Shown: positions 1 to 9,273, numbered from the stretch's first letter. The stretch is DNA of 64,000 nucleotides from Gracilibacillus lacisalsi DSM 19029 (GCF_000377765.1 NZ_KB898664.1:231489-295488); one strand, 5' to 3'. The notes: generated by a model not told the origin, from the letters alone. Program-made: numbers and translations.

Positions 1-760
1 CTACATTAGATACGATTTTTTGTTTACCGGCAATTCGAACTAAATTAACGACTGTTTCCCATTTGCCGTACACATTTTTCTCTAAACGAATGCGGACATC
101 AAAAGGTTTCCCGTTTTCATCTACTGTTTCAATATATTTCTGACAGATATATTTTTTCTTGGAGACAAGACCATAAAGGAATTGAAAAATTTCATCATGT
201 GTGAGCGTTTCTTCATTTGTCTCATGAATCAGATGATAATGACCATCATCTAATACAGTAACTTTATAGATATGCTCACCTCTCATCCCTCTACTCGGCT
301 TTAAAATGACCATTGGATGCTTGGATAAAAATTTCATGATACTTTCTGGCTGATTCGTTGTAATGTAAGGTATCACAATATCTTTGAAGGTTTTACCATC
401 CCTAACTAATCTATACTGCTTTGTCTTCGTTCCAATCAAGTCATTCGATATTGTACTCACCTGACGTAAATAGTTAGTAACTTCTTTGTGCCTGAAGCAT
501 AACGTGGCTAGGTCGTTAAACACTGGAACATTAGTAACTTCTGTCACCCATTTATCATTAACAAGTATTTTCCCAGTTACTTGATGTTTTTCCATATCAA
601 CATCTTTTGGCGTGTAATAAATCATAGTCAACCCATAATGGGCACAGGCTTTGGCTAATAATTTATGAAATTCATTCGGCTTTCGTGGGTTCCTGACACA
701 GCCGACATATTGTTTCGGTTTACTTCGTTTAAAGTTAAATAGTGAATTAATCTGGAACAT
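1..760 (-). CDS. YheC/YheD family endospore coat-associated ATP-grasp protein, 3' part cut by window
   Basis: The reading frame starts at an ATG read leftwards from 760, with GGAGG just upstream, and stays open for about 253 codons to the window edge, so the C-terminus is missing. The N-terminus (MFQINSLF) and the later stretch with ILKPSRGMRGEHIYKV and DVRIRLEKN resemble the ATP-grasp core of YheC/YheD proteins, which in B. subtilis associate with the spore coat. The substrate of the family is not known to me. A neighbouring yheC/yheD paralogue may lie beyond the edge. Family fairly sure; which paralogue cannot be told. Confidence 0.75.
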   Translation of the reverse strand, partial: MFQINSLFNFKRSKPKQYVGCVRNPRKPNEFHKLLAKACAHYGLTMIYYTPKDVDMEKHQVTGKILVNDKWVTEVTNVPVFNDLATLCFRHKEVTNYLRQVSTISNDLIGTKTKQYRLVRDGKTFKDIVIPYITTNQPESIMKFLSKHPMVILKPSRGMRGEHIYKVTVLDDGHYHLIHETNEETLTHDEIFQFLYGLVSKKKYICQKYIETVDENGKPFDVRIRLEKNVYGKWETVVNLVRIAGKQKIVSNV

Positions 761-1049
761 GGATAGACCTCCTAGAGTCTGAAATATGTAAAGACACTGA
801 TGAATTTTTCGGATGTCCTACTCTAAACTTCTTTAAGTAGCTTGGATACCCATATTATACCTCCAAATCTAAAAATTAAACCGATTTAACAGGTTTTTAA
901 TTGAATTGAAAATAGCATGTAAACTTCGTAAAACAATTCATGATGTGCGTTACATTCTTAAATAATTTGAATTATGACAAAGATAGTGCCTATTTTCATG
1001 GTAAAATAGTCTTATGTAATTTATATATTAATGAAAAAGGAAGTGCTTT

Positions 1050-1994
1050 ATGGGCAAACTAAGTAATTGTCTCAGTATGATTCAGATTTTAATGGCAAGA
1101 CCGAAAGTAAAAATTGATGATTTAGCAGCTGAACTTGGAGTGAAACCTCGTATGATTCGTGTCTATCGTGATGAACTGGAGAAAGCAGGTATTTATATCG
1201 AAAGTGTCCGAGGAGTAAACGGCGGCTATTCACTAGACAGGCGGTCGATCCTACCAATACGGAACTTTAATTCCACAGAAGTACAAGAACTGCAAATCGC
1301 AATTAAATCCTATCTTTCCAAGCAACCAGATCATGATAGTACACTCGATAATGCATTAGAAAAAATCAAAGCAGCCCAGCGTGATCAAGCGTTAAGCAGC
1401 AAGCATTTTTATTTTGCCAATGACTATTTAATTAATGCAGAAGTGGGCAATGAATCAGAACATTATAAAAGACTGTATCATGCATTTAACCATCGGAAAA
1501 AGGTAATGATTACATATGAGGCGGCATCGACAAATGCTGTCACGAAAAGAACAATACATCCTTATGCTTTTGTCGTTTATGATGAAAATATTTATTGTGT
1601 GGCATATTGTGAACAAAAAGAAGCGCTGCGTACATTTAAAATTATTCGGATTCATGATGTAGTTTTGGTAGATCAAAGTTTCTACATACCTAAGGATTTT
1701 GATATAAGAAAACAATTCCCGCACTTGGGGTTTATTCGTGAGCCACAAGAAGTGGAATTAATTATTGATACACCTTTCTCCAACCAAGTGAAAGAATCCA
1801 TTTACAGCACCGATCAAATTATCGAAGAATTACCTGATAATGCGATTCGTTTTAAAGCGACACTAAACGGTGAACAATCTATTAAGAAATGGATATTAGG
1901 AATGGGGACAAAGGCTAGAGTAATAGCACCTGAGCATTTGAAGGAAGAAATTCAGTTAGAAGTTGAACAAATGCTACAGAAATTTCAAAAATAA
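1050..1994 (+). CDS. WYL-domain transcriptional regulator (HTH/DeoR-like N-terminus)
   Basis: A 314-residue cytoplasmic regulator. Residues about 5-60 form a winged helix (LMARPKVKIDDLAAELGV followed by RMIRVYRDELEKAGI), the usual HTH_11 domain. Residues about 140-215 are a WYL sensor domain (KRTIHPYAFVVYDENIYCVAY) and the rest is the C-terminal WCX-type extension. WYL proteins bind nucleic-acid or nucleotide ligands and act as regulators. The ATG follows AAAGGAAG. It stands alone, with its own terminator downstream and a divergent spore gene upstream; its target is unknown, autoregulation or the next genes being possible. Confidence 0.85.
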   Translation: MGKLSNCLSMIQILMARPKVKIDDLAAELGVKPRMIRVYRDELEKAGIYIESVRGVNGGYSLDRRSILPIRNFNSTEVQELQIAIKSYLSKQPDHDSTLDNALEKIKAAQRDQALSSKHFYFANDYLINAEVGNESEHYKRLYHAFNHRKKVMITYEAASTNAVTKRTIHPYAFVVYDENIYCVAYCEQKEALRTFKIIRIHDVVLVDQSFYIPKDFDIRKQFPHLGFIREPQEVELIIDTPFSNQVKESIYSTDQIIEELPDNAIRFKATLNGEQSIKKWILGMGTKARVIAPEHLKEEIQLEVEQMLQKFQK

Positions 1995-2006
1995 TGAAAG
2001 AGTTTG

Positions 2007-2046
2007 AGCTACCTTCTTATTCATGTAGTAGGAAGGTAGTTTTTAG
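2007..2046 (+). terminator. Rho-independent terminator after the WYL regulator
   Basis: The arms CTACCTTC and GGAAGGTAG form a stem of about nine pairs around an A/T-rich loop, followed by TTTTT. Confidence 0.7.
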
Positions 2047-2137
2047 TCAGCTTTTCGTTCAACTGACACTATTATTGCCTCTATTTCCTCTATAATCAAG
2101 TAATAAACATGTTTCAATTAAAAGGGGGCGAAGTATA

Positions 2138-2554
2138 TTGTTTGAGAAAATCATTTTCTCACGCTCAATATGTTATGGCAGTTGTCCTGAATTCGATGTA
2201 ATCGTAAATAGTAATGGTACGGTCAAGTGGTTCGGAGGTATGCATGTATATCATGTTGGTGAGAAAGAGTTTTGTATTGACAAAGGACGCGTAAAGCAAT
2301 TAGCTGAGAAGCTACGGTCAATAGATTTTCGTCATTTCACTTATCCATCCACTACTGTATTTGCAACAGATCAACCTTATTGCACGATCTGGGTAAAGTA
2401 TGAGGACGGATTCGTCAAAGAGGTGGAGCATTATTTGGGAGATAGTGCAGAAAAAGGTTCGAAAGCAAAACAGGATTTTCAGAAACTTGACAAGTTAGAA
2501 AATGAAATAGAGATGATTCTAGGTTTGAAAAAGTTAATTGAATTCCCGAGATAA
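2138..2554 (+). CDS. DUF6438-like small cytoplasmic protein
   Basis: A 138-residue protein beginning at TTG after AAAGGGGGCG; no ATG lies nearby in frame. The N-terminal pattern ICYGSCPEFDVIVNSNGTV followed by WFGG is typical of the DUF6438 group (Cys-x-x-x-Cys-Pro, a strand pair, Gly-Gly). There is no signal peptide or membrane segment. The role of the family is unknown. It is isolated between the WYL regulator and the SDR gene, all on the same strand but each with its own spacing, so an operon is unlikely. Confidence 0.6.
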   Translation: MFEKIIFSRSICYGSCPEFDVIVNSNGTVKWFGGMHVYHVGEKEFCIDKGRVKQLAEKLRSIDFRHFTYPSTTVFATDQPYCTIWVKYEDGFVKEVEHYLGDSAEKGSKAKQDFQKLDKLENEIEMILGLKKLIEFPR

Positions 2555-2605
2555 CGAAGTATTTGTCAAGGGGAATATTGGTATTATCCTAAAGTAAAAT
2601 AGATG

Positions 2606-2639
2606 GCCACCGGTATTGGTGTTCTCTTTTTTTTTTTTT
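2606..2639 (+). terminator. Probable terminator with a 13-T tract
   Basis: A short stem CACC/GGTG around GGTATT is followed within six bases by an uninterrupted run of 13 T. The stem is weak, so termination is probable rather than sure. Confidence 0.4.
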
Positions 2640-2774
2640 GCAAGTAAAGTATTTGACGGTATGTCTATTTCTTCAGACTATTCAATATCATACGCTTATT
2701 CAGATGATTGGGAATTTATGCTAAAACCAGTTATCATAATATAAACAATCTTGTCCAAATGGAGGGAAGAAGTG

Positions 2775-3575
2775 ATGTCAGTTTTCGCTATAGATGCATT
2801 GAAAGATAGGCATGTACTTATTACCGGTGCTACTGGTGGAATAGGATACGAGACAGCAAAAGTGCTCATAAGTATGGGAGCTAAGGTGACAGTCACAGGC
2901 AGAAATCCAGATAAGCTTTGTCAGCTTGAGAAAGATTTGCTACAGCTTGCATCGAAAAACAAAATTTGTGTTGTTTTGGCAGACATTACTAAGGAAAAAG
3001 ATCGAATCAATTTGCTACAAACTGCAGAAGAAAAGCAAGGTTATATTTCTGATTTAGTCAATGCTGCTGGTGTAAGTGGAGGAGCGCCTGTAGAACAGTT
3101 AGAAACAGATGTGATCGAGCAATTGATGGATATAAACTACTTTTCAACTTTCCGTTTAACGAAGGAAATCTATCAGAAAATGATACCAGAGAAAAGAGGT
3201 AATATCGTTAACGTTGCATCATTATCTGGACTGAGAGGAACATATGGAAACAGTGCTTATGCTTCTACTAAATTTGCAATGATTGGCTGGACACAGTCCA
3301 TGGCATTGGAAGCCATCGAGTATAACATAAGAGTAAATGCTGTTTGTCCAGGTTTTGTCGATACTGACATGGCGCATGATATCCTAAAGAAAAAGGCAGA
3401 GAGAAATGACATTTCCTATCAACAAGCGTTAGAAAATGCGACAAACAGTATACCATCAGGGCGTTTAACCACAGCTTTAGAAGTAGCAAATACGATTGCT
3501 TTTTTATTAACTGATGCTGCGCAAAACATTGTTGGTGAATCAGTGAAGGTTTCTGGTGGGAGTGTGTTGAGGTGA
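2775..3575 (+). CDS. Short-chain dehydrogenase/reductase
   Basis: A 266-residue NAD(P)-dependent oxidoreductase of the classical SDR family. It shows the cofactor motif TGATGGIG at residues 17-24, NAAG at about 96-99, and the catalytic Tyr162-x-x-x-Lys166 with an upstream Ser near 149-151; PGFVDTDM follows. The start is set at the ATG at 2775, which has GGAGG at the right distance; an in-frame TTG 24 bases upstream sits before that ribosome site and is rejected. The substrate cannot be deduced. The FabG-like layout is common to many sugar, steroid and acyl reductases. Confidence 0.85.
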   Translation: MSVFAIDALKDRHVLITGATGGIGYETAKVLISMGAKVTVTGRNPDKLCQLEKDLLQLASKNKICVVLADITKEKDRINLLQTAEEKQGYISDLVNAAGVSGGAPVEQLETDVIEQLMDINYFSTFRLTKEIYQKMIPEKRGNIVNVASLSGLRGTYGNSAYASTKFAMIGWTQSMALEAIEYNIRVNAVCPGFVDTDMAHDILKKKAERNDISYQQALENATNSIPSGRLTTALEVANTIAFLLTDAAQNIVGESVKVSGGSVLR

Positions 3576-3675
3576 AGTAAGACAAGCAAAAGTGCTTAAC
3601 AAGTCTGTTTATGGAGATTTCACTCTGCTTTTAGTCCTAATAAATATCATATTTAATAAAAGGAGGTATTGCTTT

Positions 3676-3831
3676 GTGTACGAGGAGGTAGGTCATTGTG
3701 CAAAATGTGATAAAACGATTTATTGCAAAGATGGCTTTCTAGATGGTGTTCATCATAAAGGTAAAATTTATTGTTGGGAATGTGATCAAAGAGGTAATAT
3801 GCAAAACGCAGACGAGAATGACGAAGCATGA
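3676..3831 (+). CDS. Small four-cysteine zinc-binding-like protein
   Basis: A 51-residue ORF starting at GTG after AGGAGG. It contains two CxxC pairs (CAKC near the start, CWEC in the middle) plus a third single Cys, the layout of a small zinc ribbon or half LIM domain, and an acidic tail. I do not recognise the family. The strong ribosome site and paired cysteines argue that it is real. It follows the SDR gene by about 100 bases. Confidence 0.5.
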   Translation: MYEEVGHCAKCDKTIYCKDGFLDGVHHKGKIYCWECDQRGNMQNADENDEA

Positions 3832-4014
3832 CACCAATAACAAATGTCCAAACAATCTCATAGTAATTATTCTCAGAATCAGAGTGCCTTCTCAAGTTAT
3901 GGAAATGCTCTCTGTTTGGTAGAAGACTAGTCGTGGTTGTACAATTGAAACCTTTGGTATTATTCAGTCGTATATGTATAACAGAAAGATAAGAAGGTTA
4001 GGTAGGTGTTTTGC

Positions 4015-4104
4015 ATGAAACAATCCCTAGCTGAACCAGAAGGAAGAAAAATCTTACTAAAAGCAAGAAAAACATATGGAACTATTCTGAAACCACATCC
4101 ATAG
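4015..4104 (+). CDS. Possible 29-residue basic peptide upstream of a membrane-protein gene
   Basis: An ATG-initiated frame of 29 codons, rich in Lys and Arg, stops eight bases before the strong GGGAGGG of the next gene. The ribosome site is poor (AAGGTTAGGTAGG set back from the ATG). It could be a leader peptide or chance; no family is recognised. Confidence 0.25.
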   Translation: MKQSLAEPEGRKILLKARKTYGTILKPHP

Positions 4105-4117
4105 GGAGGGGATGGAT

Positions 4118-4312
4118 ATGGAAGATGACAAAAAAGTTACGTTTAAACACGAGGTGAAGATGGGATCTAAAATAGCTGTAAAAATACTTACCGGCATCTT
4201 TTTATTGATTGCTGTAGCTATACTTTTATTGAGTATCAATTTATTTTTTTCAGTTGATGGTCAGGGAGTAACTATCTTTATGCTTTTTCTATCATTTGTC
4301 TTTTTTGTCTGA
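4118..4312 (+). CDS. N-terminal membrane part of a split two-TM plus PH-like protein
   Basis: A 64-residue frame starting at ATG 4118 (GGGAGGG at proper spacing; the ATG at 4112 is too close). It holds a charged N-terminus and two hydrophobic segments (about residues 20-42 and 49-63), then stops right after a run of six T at 4301-4306. The next frame continues without a stop from this run into the protein at 4333, so the two frames look like one gene interrupted by loss of a base, or read by a -1 frame change. Confidence 0.6.
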   Translation: MEDDKKVTFKHEVKMGSKIAVKILTGIFLLIAVAILLLSINLFFSVDGQGVTIFMLFLSFVFFV

Positions 4313-4332
4313 CTAAATTTAGTTATGATCAA

Positions 4333-5256
4333 ATGAAACAAATGAAGGAAAGTAAAGAAGTATATGAATTTAGAGAAGATGAAATGTATTATTGGTATGA
4401 GGAGAAAAATCAAAATATCACGATAGAATCAACAATTTCCTATGATCAAGTTAAAACAGTCTATTTGGCAAGAGGACATCACTTATTCCCTAATCAACCT
4501 TCATCCATGAAAGTTAAAATCTTTCCTATTTTAGTTATGGAATACGAGCAAGATGGGGAACTTTATTATATCGGGCGAGGTATGGATCCGGTGAAAATGG
4601 CAAAGGTGTTGAATTTAATACCTGTCACGATTCCTTTAAAAGCGATTGAATTTGATCTCACGCACACCCCAATGTTATTTATGCCAGAGATAGTGAGAAC
4701 ATCAAAATTAATTCCTGTACCCAGAGAAGGTATGGTGGAACTACCGTTTCCTGTTCATGGCAGTTTTCCTTCAAGTCCACCAGTATGGGAACCAAATCAT
4801 GTCAAAAAGAAGAAACAAAAACGTGAGGACCGTAGTAGATGGATTAGAGATGGTGCAGTTGGGATTGCGGTAACTGTCCTTTTTTTCATTGTTTTATTTA
4901 TTATGCCTAATTGGGAGATACTTGAAGATGGTACATTTGATGAAGATGGGATAATACATCTTTCCTACGGTATCGTGATCTTACTGTTAGTTTTCTTGCG
5001 ACATTTTATTATTCATAAAGATATGTATCCGATTTGGAAAGTCTTCATTTACGTAGGATTAATAGGGGGAACATTTGTCATTGGTGGATTATTAGCTACA
5101 ATTCTGATGGAGACACCAGAAGAATTTATCAATGCTATAGTCACAGAAGCATTCTTATCAATTATCGTGATAGGAGTAGCCTATGTTGTTCATCTTTTTG
5201 TATTTTTTATATGGTTTTTTCTTTTTTTGGCCGGAGTAGTGGGAAAGGGTGACTGA
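4333..5256 (+). CDS. C-terminal part of split membrane protein with PH-like and C-terminal TM segments
   Basis: A 307-residue frame. Residues about 1-75 (YEFREDEMYYWYEEKNQN and the strands after it) resemble the small beta-rich PH-like domain that follows two membrane helices in YdbT/YcxB-type proteins. About residues 170-300 contain three or four membrane helices (IAVTVLFFIVLFIMPNW, LSYGIVILLLVFLRHF, a Gly-rich helix, SIIVIGVAYVVHLFVFFIW). The frame is open upstream of this ATG as far as the T run at 4301-4306 and no ribosome site precedes the ATG, which supports it being the rest of the 4118 gene. Function unknown. Confidence 0.55.
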   Translation: MKQMKESKEVYEFREDEMYYWYEEKNQNITIESTISYDQVKTVYLARGHHLFPNQPSSMKVKIFPILVMEYEQDGELYYIGRGMDPVKMAKVLNLIPVTIPLKAIEFDLTHTPMLFMPEIVRTSKLIPVPREGMVELPFPVHGSFPSSPPVWEPNHVKKKKQKREDRSRWIRDGAVGIAVTVLFFIVLFIMPNWEILEDGTFDEDGIIHLSYGIVILLLVFLRHFIIHKDMYPIWKVFIYVGLIGGTFVIGGLLATILMETPEEFINAIVTEAFLSIIVIGVAYVVHLFVFFIWFFLFLAGVVGKGD

Positions 5257-5295
5257 TGGTATCTCCCTTTCCTAAATGTATGATTGTAGGAATTT

Positions 5296-5985
5296 TTAAT
5301 ATGTATCTTTTTGTTTGGTATAAACTTTTAGGTCATAATCTTTATCTCTGACTGTAGCGTACAATATCTTCCCAATCTGATCATATCCTTGAGAAGTAAG
5401 TTCTTCTCGCAACCATTGTTCATCTTTATTCATAATGGTTAAGTTATTGTGTTGTATTTCGCCTTCGATAACGACTATAATGGGTAAGCCTTGATCTTCT
5501 GTATTTAATCCTAGGTGATAAGGTGCTAAATATACTTTATCTTTTTTAGGTAGGATACTAATTTTTCCATTTGATTCAAGAATCGCATAATCGACTTCAC
5601 TAATATCAAAAAAACCAGCGTTACGAATAGCTGCTAATAGTTCTATTAATGTAAAATGACTTTTTCGTAAACTATCCATATTTATTTTACCATTTCTGAC
5701 TAAAAACGTTGGCTCTCCAATAAGCAGTCTATCCAACTTATTCCAAAGGCTCAATTTTGAAATAATTAAATATAGTACGATGATTGTAATGCCTCCGACT
5801 ATGCCTTGCATGATACCATCCACTTTTACTGAACCAAAAAGTATATATGCTAAAAAAAATAATGCGCCAAAGTCATGTGGTGTAAGCTGTGCTAATGCAA
5901 TTTTTCCTAAAATTCGAATGGCGACAACATAAATAATAAATAGAATGATGATCTGACCAATAAATAAAAGCACAATCAATGACAC
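5296..5985 (-). CDS. DUF421 (YetF/YdfS-type) membrane protein
   Basis: A 229-residue protein starting at GTG with AAAGGGTG upstream. Three hydrophobic helices occupy about residues 1-85 and include TPHDFGALFFLAYILFGSV, the hallmark of DUF421. The cytoplasmic remainder has the conserved segment LRKSHFTLIELLAAIRNAG and the motif YAILESNGKISILPK. In B. subtilis relatives are linked to spores and stress; the biochemical role is unknown. It faces the split membrane-protein gene convergently. Confidence 0.85.
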   Translation of the reverse strand: MSLIVLLFIGQIIILFIIYVVAIRILGKIALAQLTPHDFGALFFLAYILFGSVKVDGIMQGIVGGITIIVLYLIISKLSLWNKLDRLLIGEPTFLVRNGKINMDSLRKSHFTLIELLAAIRNAGFFDISEVDYAILESNGKISILPKKDKVYLAPYHLGLNTEDQGLPIIVVIEGEIQHNNLTIMNKDEQWLREELTSQGYDQIGKILYATVRDKDYDLKVYTKQKDTY

Positions 5986-6164
5986 CCTTTATGCTAAACA
6001 TCTTAGATTATTCCTTCAATAATAGTGTGTAATAAAATTGGTGACTCATACGTCGTTATATTTCAAGATGTAATTCCCATAGTTAATAATTTTATCTGTA
6101 CTTTGTAACATTAGCGGATAAATTGAATATTTTAGATATGAATAACATCATAGGGAGTGATAGC

Positions 6165-6530
6165 ATGTATCAAGAGCGACCACATCATCTTAATCCACAC
6201 CATCAACAACCATATGGTCAAATGATGGAGCCTCAACAAATGGATTATCATCATTATCAAAAACAGATGCATGAAATGTGCAAAAGTTACCATCTTTATT
6301 TTATGCAATTTCAAACAACGGAAGGAGAAACAATCGAGGGAATTATTGAAGACATAGATGATGACGGTGTAATCATACTCATTCCAGTTGGAGATATGGA
6401 AAGAGTGGACGAAGCAGAACGTCAATACGGATATGGTTATGGCTATTTTCCTAGAAGATTTCGCAGGTTTAGACGCCGTAGACTTCCATTTTTCTTATTA
6501 CGCAGCTTGTTTTTCCCATATTATTATTAG
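6165..6530 (+). CDS. His/Tyr-rich small protein with an Sm-like core and Arg-rich tail, possible spore-surface protein
   Basis: A 121-residue protein from ATG 6165, which has GGGAGTG at good spacing; an upstream in-frame TTG lacks one. The N-terminal 45 residues are rich in His, Gln, Met and Tyr. A compact central part (TTEGETIEGIIEDIDDDGV then LIP) looks like the two-strand turn of Sm-like coat proteins of Bacillaceae. The tail is YGYGYGYFPRRFRRFRRRR plus a hydrophobic end. The composition suggests a spore coat or surface role, but this is inference. Confidence 0.55.
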   Translation: MYQERPHHLNPHHQQPYGQMMEPQQMDYHHYQKQMHEMCKSYHLYFMQFQTTEGETIEGIIEDIDDDGVIILIPVGDMERVDEAERQYGYGYGYFPRRFRRFRRRRLPFFLLRSLFFPYYY

Positions 6531-6570
6531 TTCTTTTTTTATTTTGAGCCCATTTTCAAAAAGGTACCAG

Positions 6571-6608
6571 AATGCCTCTGTCATTGATGATAAGAGGCAT
6601 TTTTTTAT
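6571..6608 (+). terminator. Rho-independent terminator
   Basis: ATGCCTCT and AGAGGCAT pair perfectly around a 13-base loop and are followed by seven T. It ends the 6165 gene; the MFS gene converges on it about 200 bases on. Confidence 0.85.
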
Positions 6609-6810
6609 CTTTTAATGAAATTTAAAAGATAAATGGATTGTTGTGTTGCTAATATATGCAGTTATATTTTATATGAATGGGTGAATGATGGGGAAATAAA
6701 GTCCATTTTTATCTACTATAGAAACAGTAATGTGAGAAAATTAAGGGAACAAACCTACAATCACTTAAGGTGTTTAGATGAATATTGTCAATGGAAAAGA
6801 GAAGGGAAAG

Positions 6811-7968
6811 TTATCTCTGTTTCCATTTCCCCTTCCCTGAGATGATTACAAAAATAGTGAAGAATAGCGCACTAATTAAATAAAAAAAGCTTACAGATGT
6901 TACAAATTGGATAAATAAGCCGCCGACCGATGGACCAACTAGACTGCCAAAGCTGAAGAACACGCCGCATAACAAGTTACCCGTTGGTAATAATTCTGTA
7001 GGTGTTAAGTCTGTCATATAGGTAATTCCTAAAGAAAACATGGATCCCACAAACATTCCAACTAAAAATAAACAAGTAAATAAACCGTAGAAAGACTCCT
7101 CTAAAAATCCTGCTGCGAAAAAACAAATAAAACCTAACAGCAGTACAGCTGTTAATACTTTTCTTCGCCCCAATTTGTCACTCAACATCCCGAGAGGCAG
7201 TTGAAAGATGATAGCTCCGATTGCAAACGCAAATAATAATGCTGATACATTTTCTACTTCAATACCGATTCGTAGCGCATAGACAGGAAAGTTTCCATTA
7301 AGTGAAGTTTCTAAAAAGCCATAAGCAAACGGCGGCAAAAATGCAACCCATGCATATTTCCACGCTTGTGCAAACCGTTTAAACGTATTTTTGAAAGAGC
7401 TCATCCGCAAATCCTGTTCCGGCAATTCATTTCTAAGCGCAAATAAAAACAGCCAGCCAATAAGACTTAATCCAGATGCGAGTATGAATGGCAAGCTTTC
7501 ACTAATATTTACTAGGGGGACCATTAATGGCCCGACAGCAAAACCAATCCCGAAAAATAAACCATAGACAGCAATGTTTCTACCCCGTTTCTGTTCCGGC
7601 GAAAAAGCAGTGATCCATGTCTGTGCTCCGAAATTAAGTGCGTGATCACCGATTCCAATCAATAAACGTAATAAAAACCAGAACCAAAAGGAGTGCCACA
7701 AAGGAAACAATGCTAATGAAACGAGTACAAGCAGTCCACCAGTTATAATTAATGGCTTGTATCCGAATTTTCTTAACGGTTGTTCCATAAAAGGGGAAGC
7801 TAACAGGATTCCGATGTATAAGCCTGTTGCATTTAAACCATTTAAAAAAGAAGAAACACCACTACCTTCAAAAATTACTGCAATTAATGGTAAAAGCATA
7901 CCTTGACTAAAACCAGATACAGCAACAATGCTAACTAAAATCCAAAAACGAAATCGATTTTTTTCCAT
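6811..7968 (-). CDS. MFS transporter, 12-TM exporter type
   Basis: A 385-residue integral membrane protein with about twelve hydrophobic helices. Between TM2 and TM3 is the family pattern EQPLRKFGYKPLII, and the second half carries GMLSDKLGRRKVLTAV, the standard MFS loop motif (G-x-x-x-D-x-x-G-R-R). Length and layout match drug or small-molecule exporters of the DHA1 type. The ATG has AAGGGA at proper distance. No regulator is adjacent, so the substrate cannot be suggested. Confidence 0.85.
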   Translation of the reverse strand: MEKNRFRFWILVSIVAVSGFSQGMLLPLIAVIFEGSGVSSFLNGLNATGLYIGILLASPFMEQPLRKFGYKPLIITGGLLVLVSLALFPLWHSFWFWFLLRLLIGIGDHALNFGAQTWITAFSPEQKRGRNIAVYGLFFGIGFAVGPLMVPLVNISESLPFILASGLSLIGWLFLFALRNELPEQDLRMSSFKNTFKRFAQAWKYAWVAFLPPFAYGFLETSLNGNFPVYALRIGIEVENVSALLFAFAIGAIIFQLPLGMLSDKLGRRKVLTAVLLLGFICFFAAGFLEESFYGLFTCLFLVGMFVGSMFSLGITYMTDLTPTELLPTGNLLCGVFFSFGSLVGPSVGGLFIQFVTSVSFFYLISALFFTIFVIISGKGKWKQR

Positions 7969-8330
7969 AATAATCCCTTCACCTTCTTACTATCCAGATA
8001 AATATCGTACACTAAATAAAAACATAATAGAAACAATTTACTTAATGTATGATCCCCTTGTCAACTGAGGGGCTTACAAAGACAATTAGCGCCACGATAA
8101 AAAAAACAGACACCCATTCATTTTATTTTTAGTGATTAATAATGGTGATTTTCGATTTATAGGACGCTTTTATATAATAAATCAGTTATATCAACATTGC
8201 TATTAGATACAATTTATAGAATGAAAAATAAATCTTTCTATAAATGATGCAAGATTCAAAACTGGATTTGATTGAATAGCTGTTGTATCATGTACGTATT
8301 GTAAATTATAGGAAAGTAAGAGGCGATAGA
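7969..8330. other. Divergent intergenic region without a recognised gene
   Basis: This stretch separates the leftward MFS gene from the rightward patatin gene. It contains a small stem CCCCT/AGGGG near 8052-8070 and a weak CACCCATT/AATGGTG pairing near 8111-8148. Neither has a clear T tract. I see no credible ORF and no confident promoter. Confidence 0.4.
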
Positions 8331-9182
8331 ATGAGAGACGTTGGATTGGTTTTAGAAGGTGGAGGAAGCAGAGGAGTATATACAGGAGGAGTGCTACAAT
8401 ATTTAATGGAGCAGGAAATTTACATACCTTATGTAATTGGCGTTTCAGCAGGAGCTTGTAATGGATCATCTTATATTTCTCGTCAAATAGAACGAAACAA
8501 AACAGTCAATATCGATTATGTCAGCCACCCTGAATATTTATCATTCCGAAATTGGATTAAAAAACGTGAATTATTCGGAATGGATTTTCTGTTTGATAAG
8601 TTACCAAATGACTTGGTTCCATTTGATTATGAAACATTTAATAAAGCAACGGAAGAATTCGTGGTAGGTGTAACAGATTGTAAAACGGGTGAACCATTAT
8701 TTTATCATAAATCAGATTATGCGAATGATATGCTTACACTTCTACGTGCATCAAGCTCCTTACCAATGGTAGCACCTATAGTCCAATATGATAACCTTGC
8801 TTTGATGGATGGCGGTATTTCAGCACCACTTCCTATTAAGCAATCAGAAAAAGATGGTAATAGAAAAAATGTAGTAATTTTAACGAGAAATAGAGGTTAC
8901 TTTAAAAAGCCGCAATCATTCAGTTGGTACATAAAACGAAAGTACCGTGACTACCCTGGCTTATTAAAAGCTCTGGAAAAAAGGCATATTGAATATAATG
9001 ACACATTAAACTATTTGTTTGAAGAAGAGAAAAAGGGAAATGTTTTCATTATTTCTCCAACAGAGAAATTAACTGTCGGACGTGTGGAAAAGAACAAGAA
9101 GAAGCTAATGGATTTATATCAAAAAGGCTATGAGGATGTAAAAAAACTTGGAGAAGAACTAAAAGGGTTTTTAAATAGCTGA
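8331..9182 (+). CDS. Patatin-like phospholipase (YjjU-type)
   Basis: A 283-residue cytoplasmic hydrolase. The oxyanion motif GGGSRG is at residues 10-15, the nucleophile is Ser39 in GVSAG, and the catalytic Asp is in DGG (160-162), giving a complete Ser-Asp dyad. The C-terminal half is Lys-rich and resembles DUF6363 of YjjU relatives. The ATG at 8331 begins exactly at the conserved strand and has AGAGGCG upstream; a TTG 48 bases earlier is rejected. The physiological lipid substrate is unknown. Confidence 0.88.
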   Translation: MRDVGLVLEGGGSRGVYTGGVLQYLMEQEIYIPYVIGVSAGACNGSSYISRQIERNKTVNIDYVSHPEYLSFRNWIKKRELFGMDFLFDKLPNDLVPFDYETFNKATEEFVVGVTDCKTGEPLFYHKSDYANDMLTLLRASSSLPMVAPIVQYDNLALMDGGISAPLPIKQSEKDGNRKNVVILTRNRGYFKKPQSFSWYIKRKYRDYPGLLKALEKRHIEYNDTLNYLFEEEKKGNVFIISPTEKLTVGRVEKNKKKLMDLYQKGYEDVKKLGEELKGFLNS

Positions 9183-9273
9183 TTATTAGGGAATTTATAT
9201 AATTCTTTTAATATTAAATTGTTGGTAAATACTTAGTAGAAATATAAAAAATCAAATATGTTTTAGTAAGAAA

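Noticed and set aside
874-902. AATTAAACC/GGTTTTTAATT pairing between the first two genes
   Set aside because: Short, A/T-rich and far from either start; chance cannot be excluded.
3268-3585. Leftward frame opposite the SDR gene
   Set aside because: Antisense to the catalytic region of a clear SDR; no start signal.
6633-6845. 70-codon rightward frame between the 6165 gene and the MFS gene
   Set aside because: No ribosome site, follows a strong terminator, and overlaps the 3' end of the convergent MFS gene.
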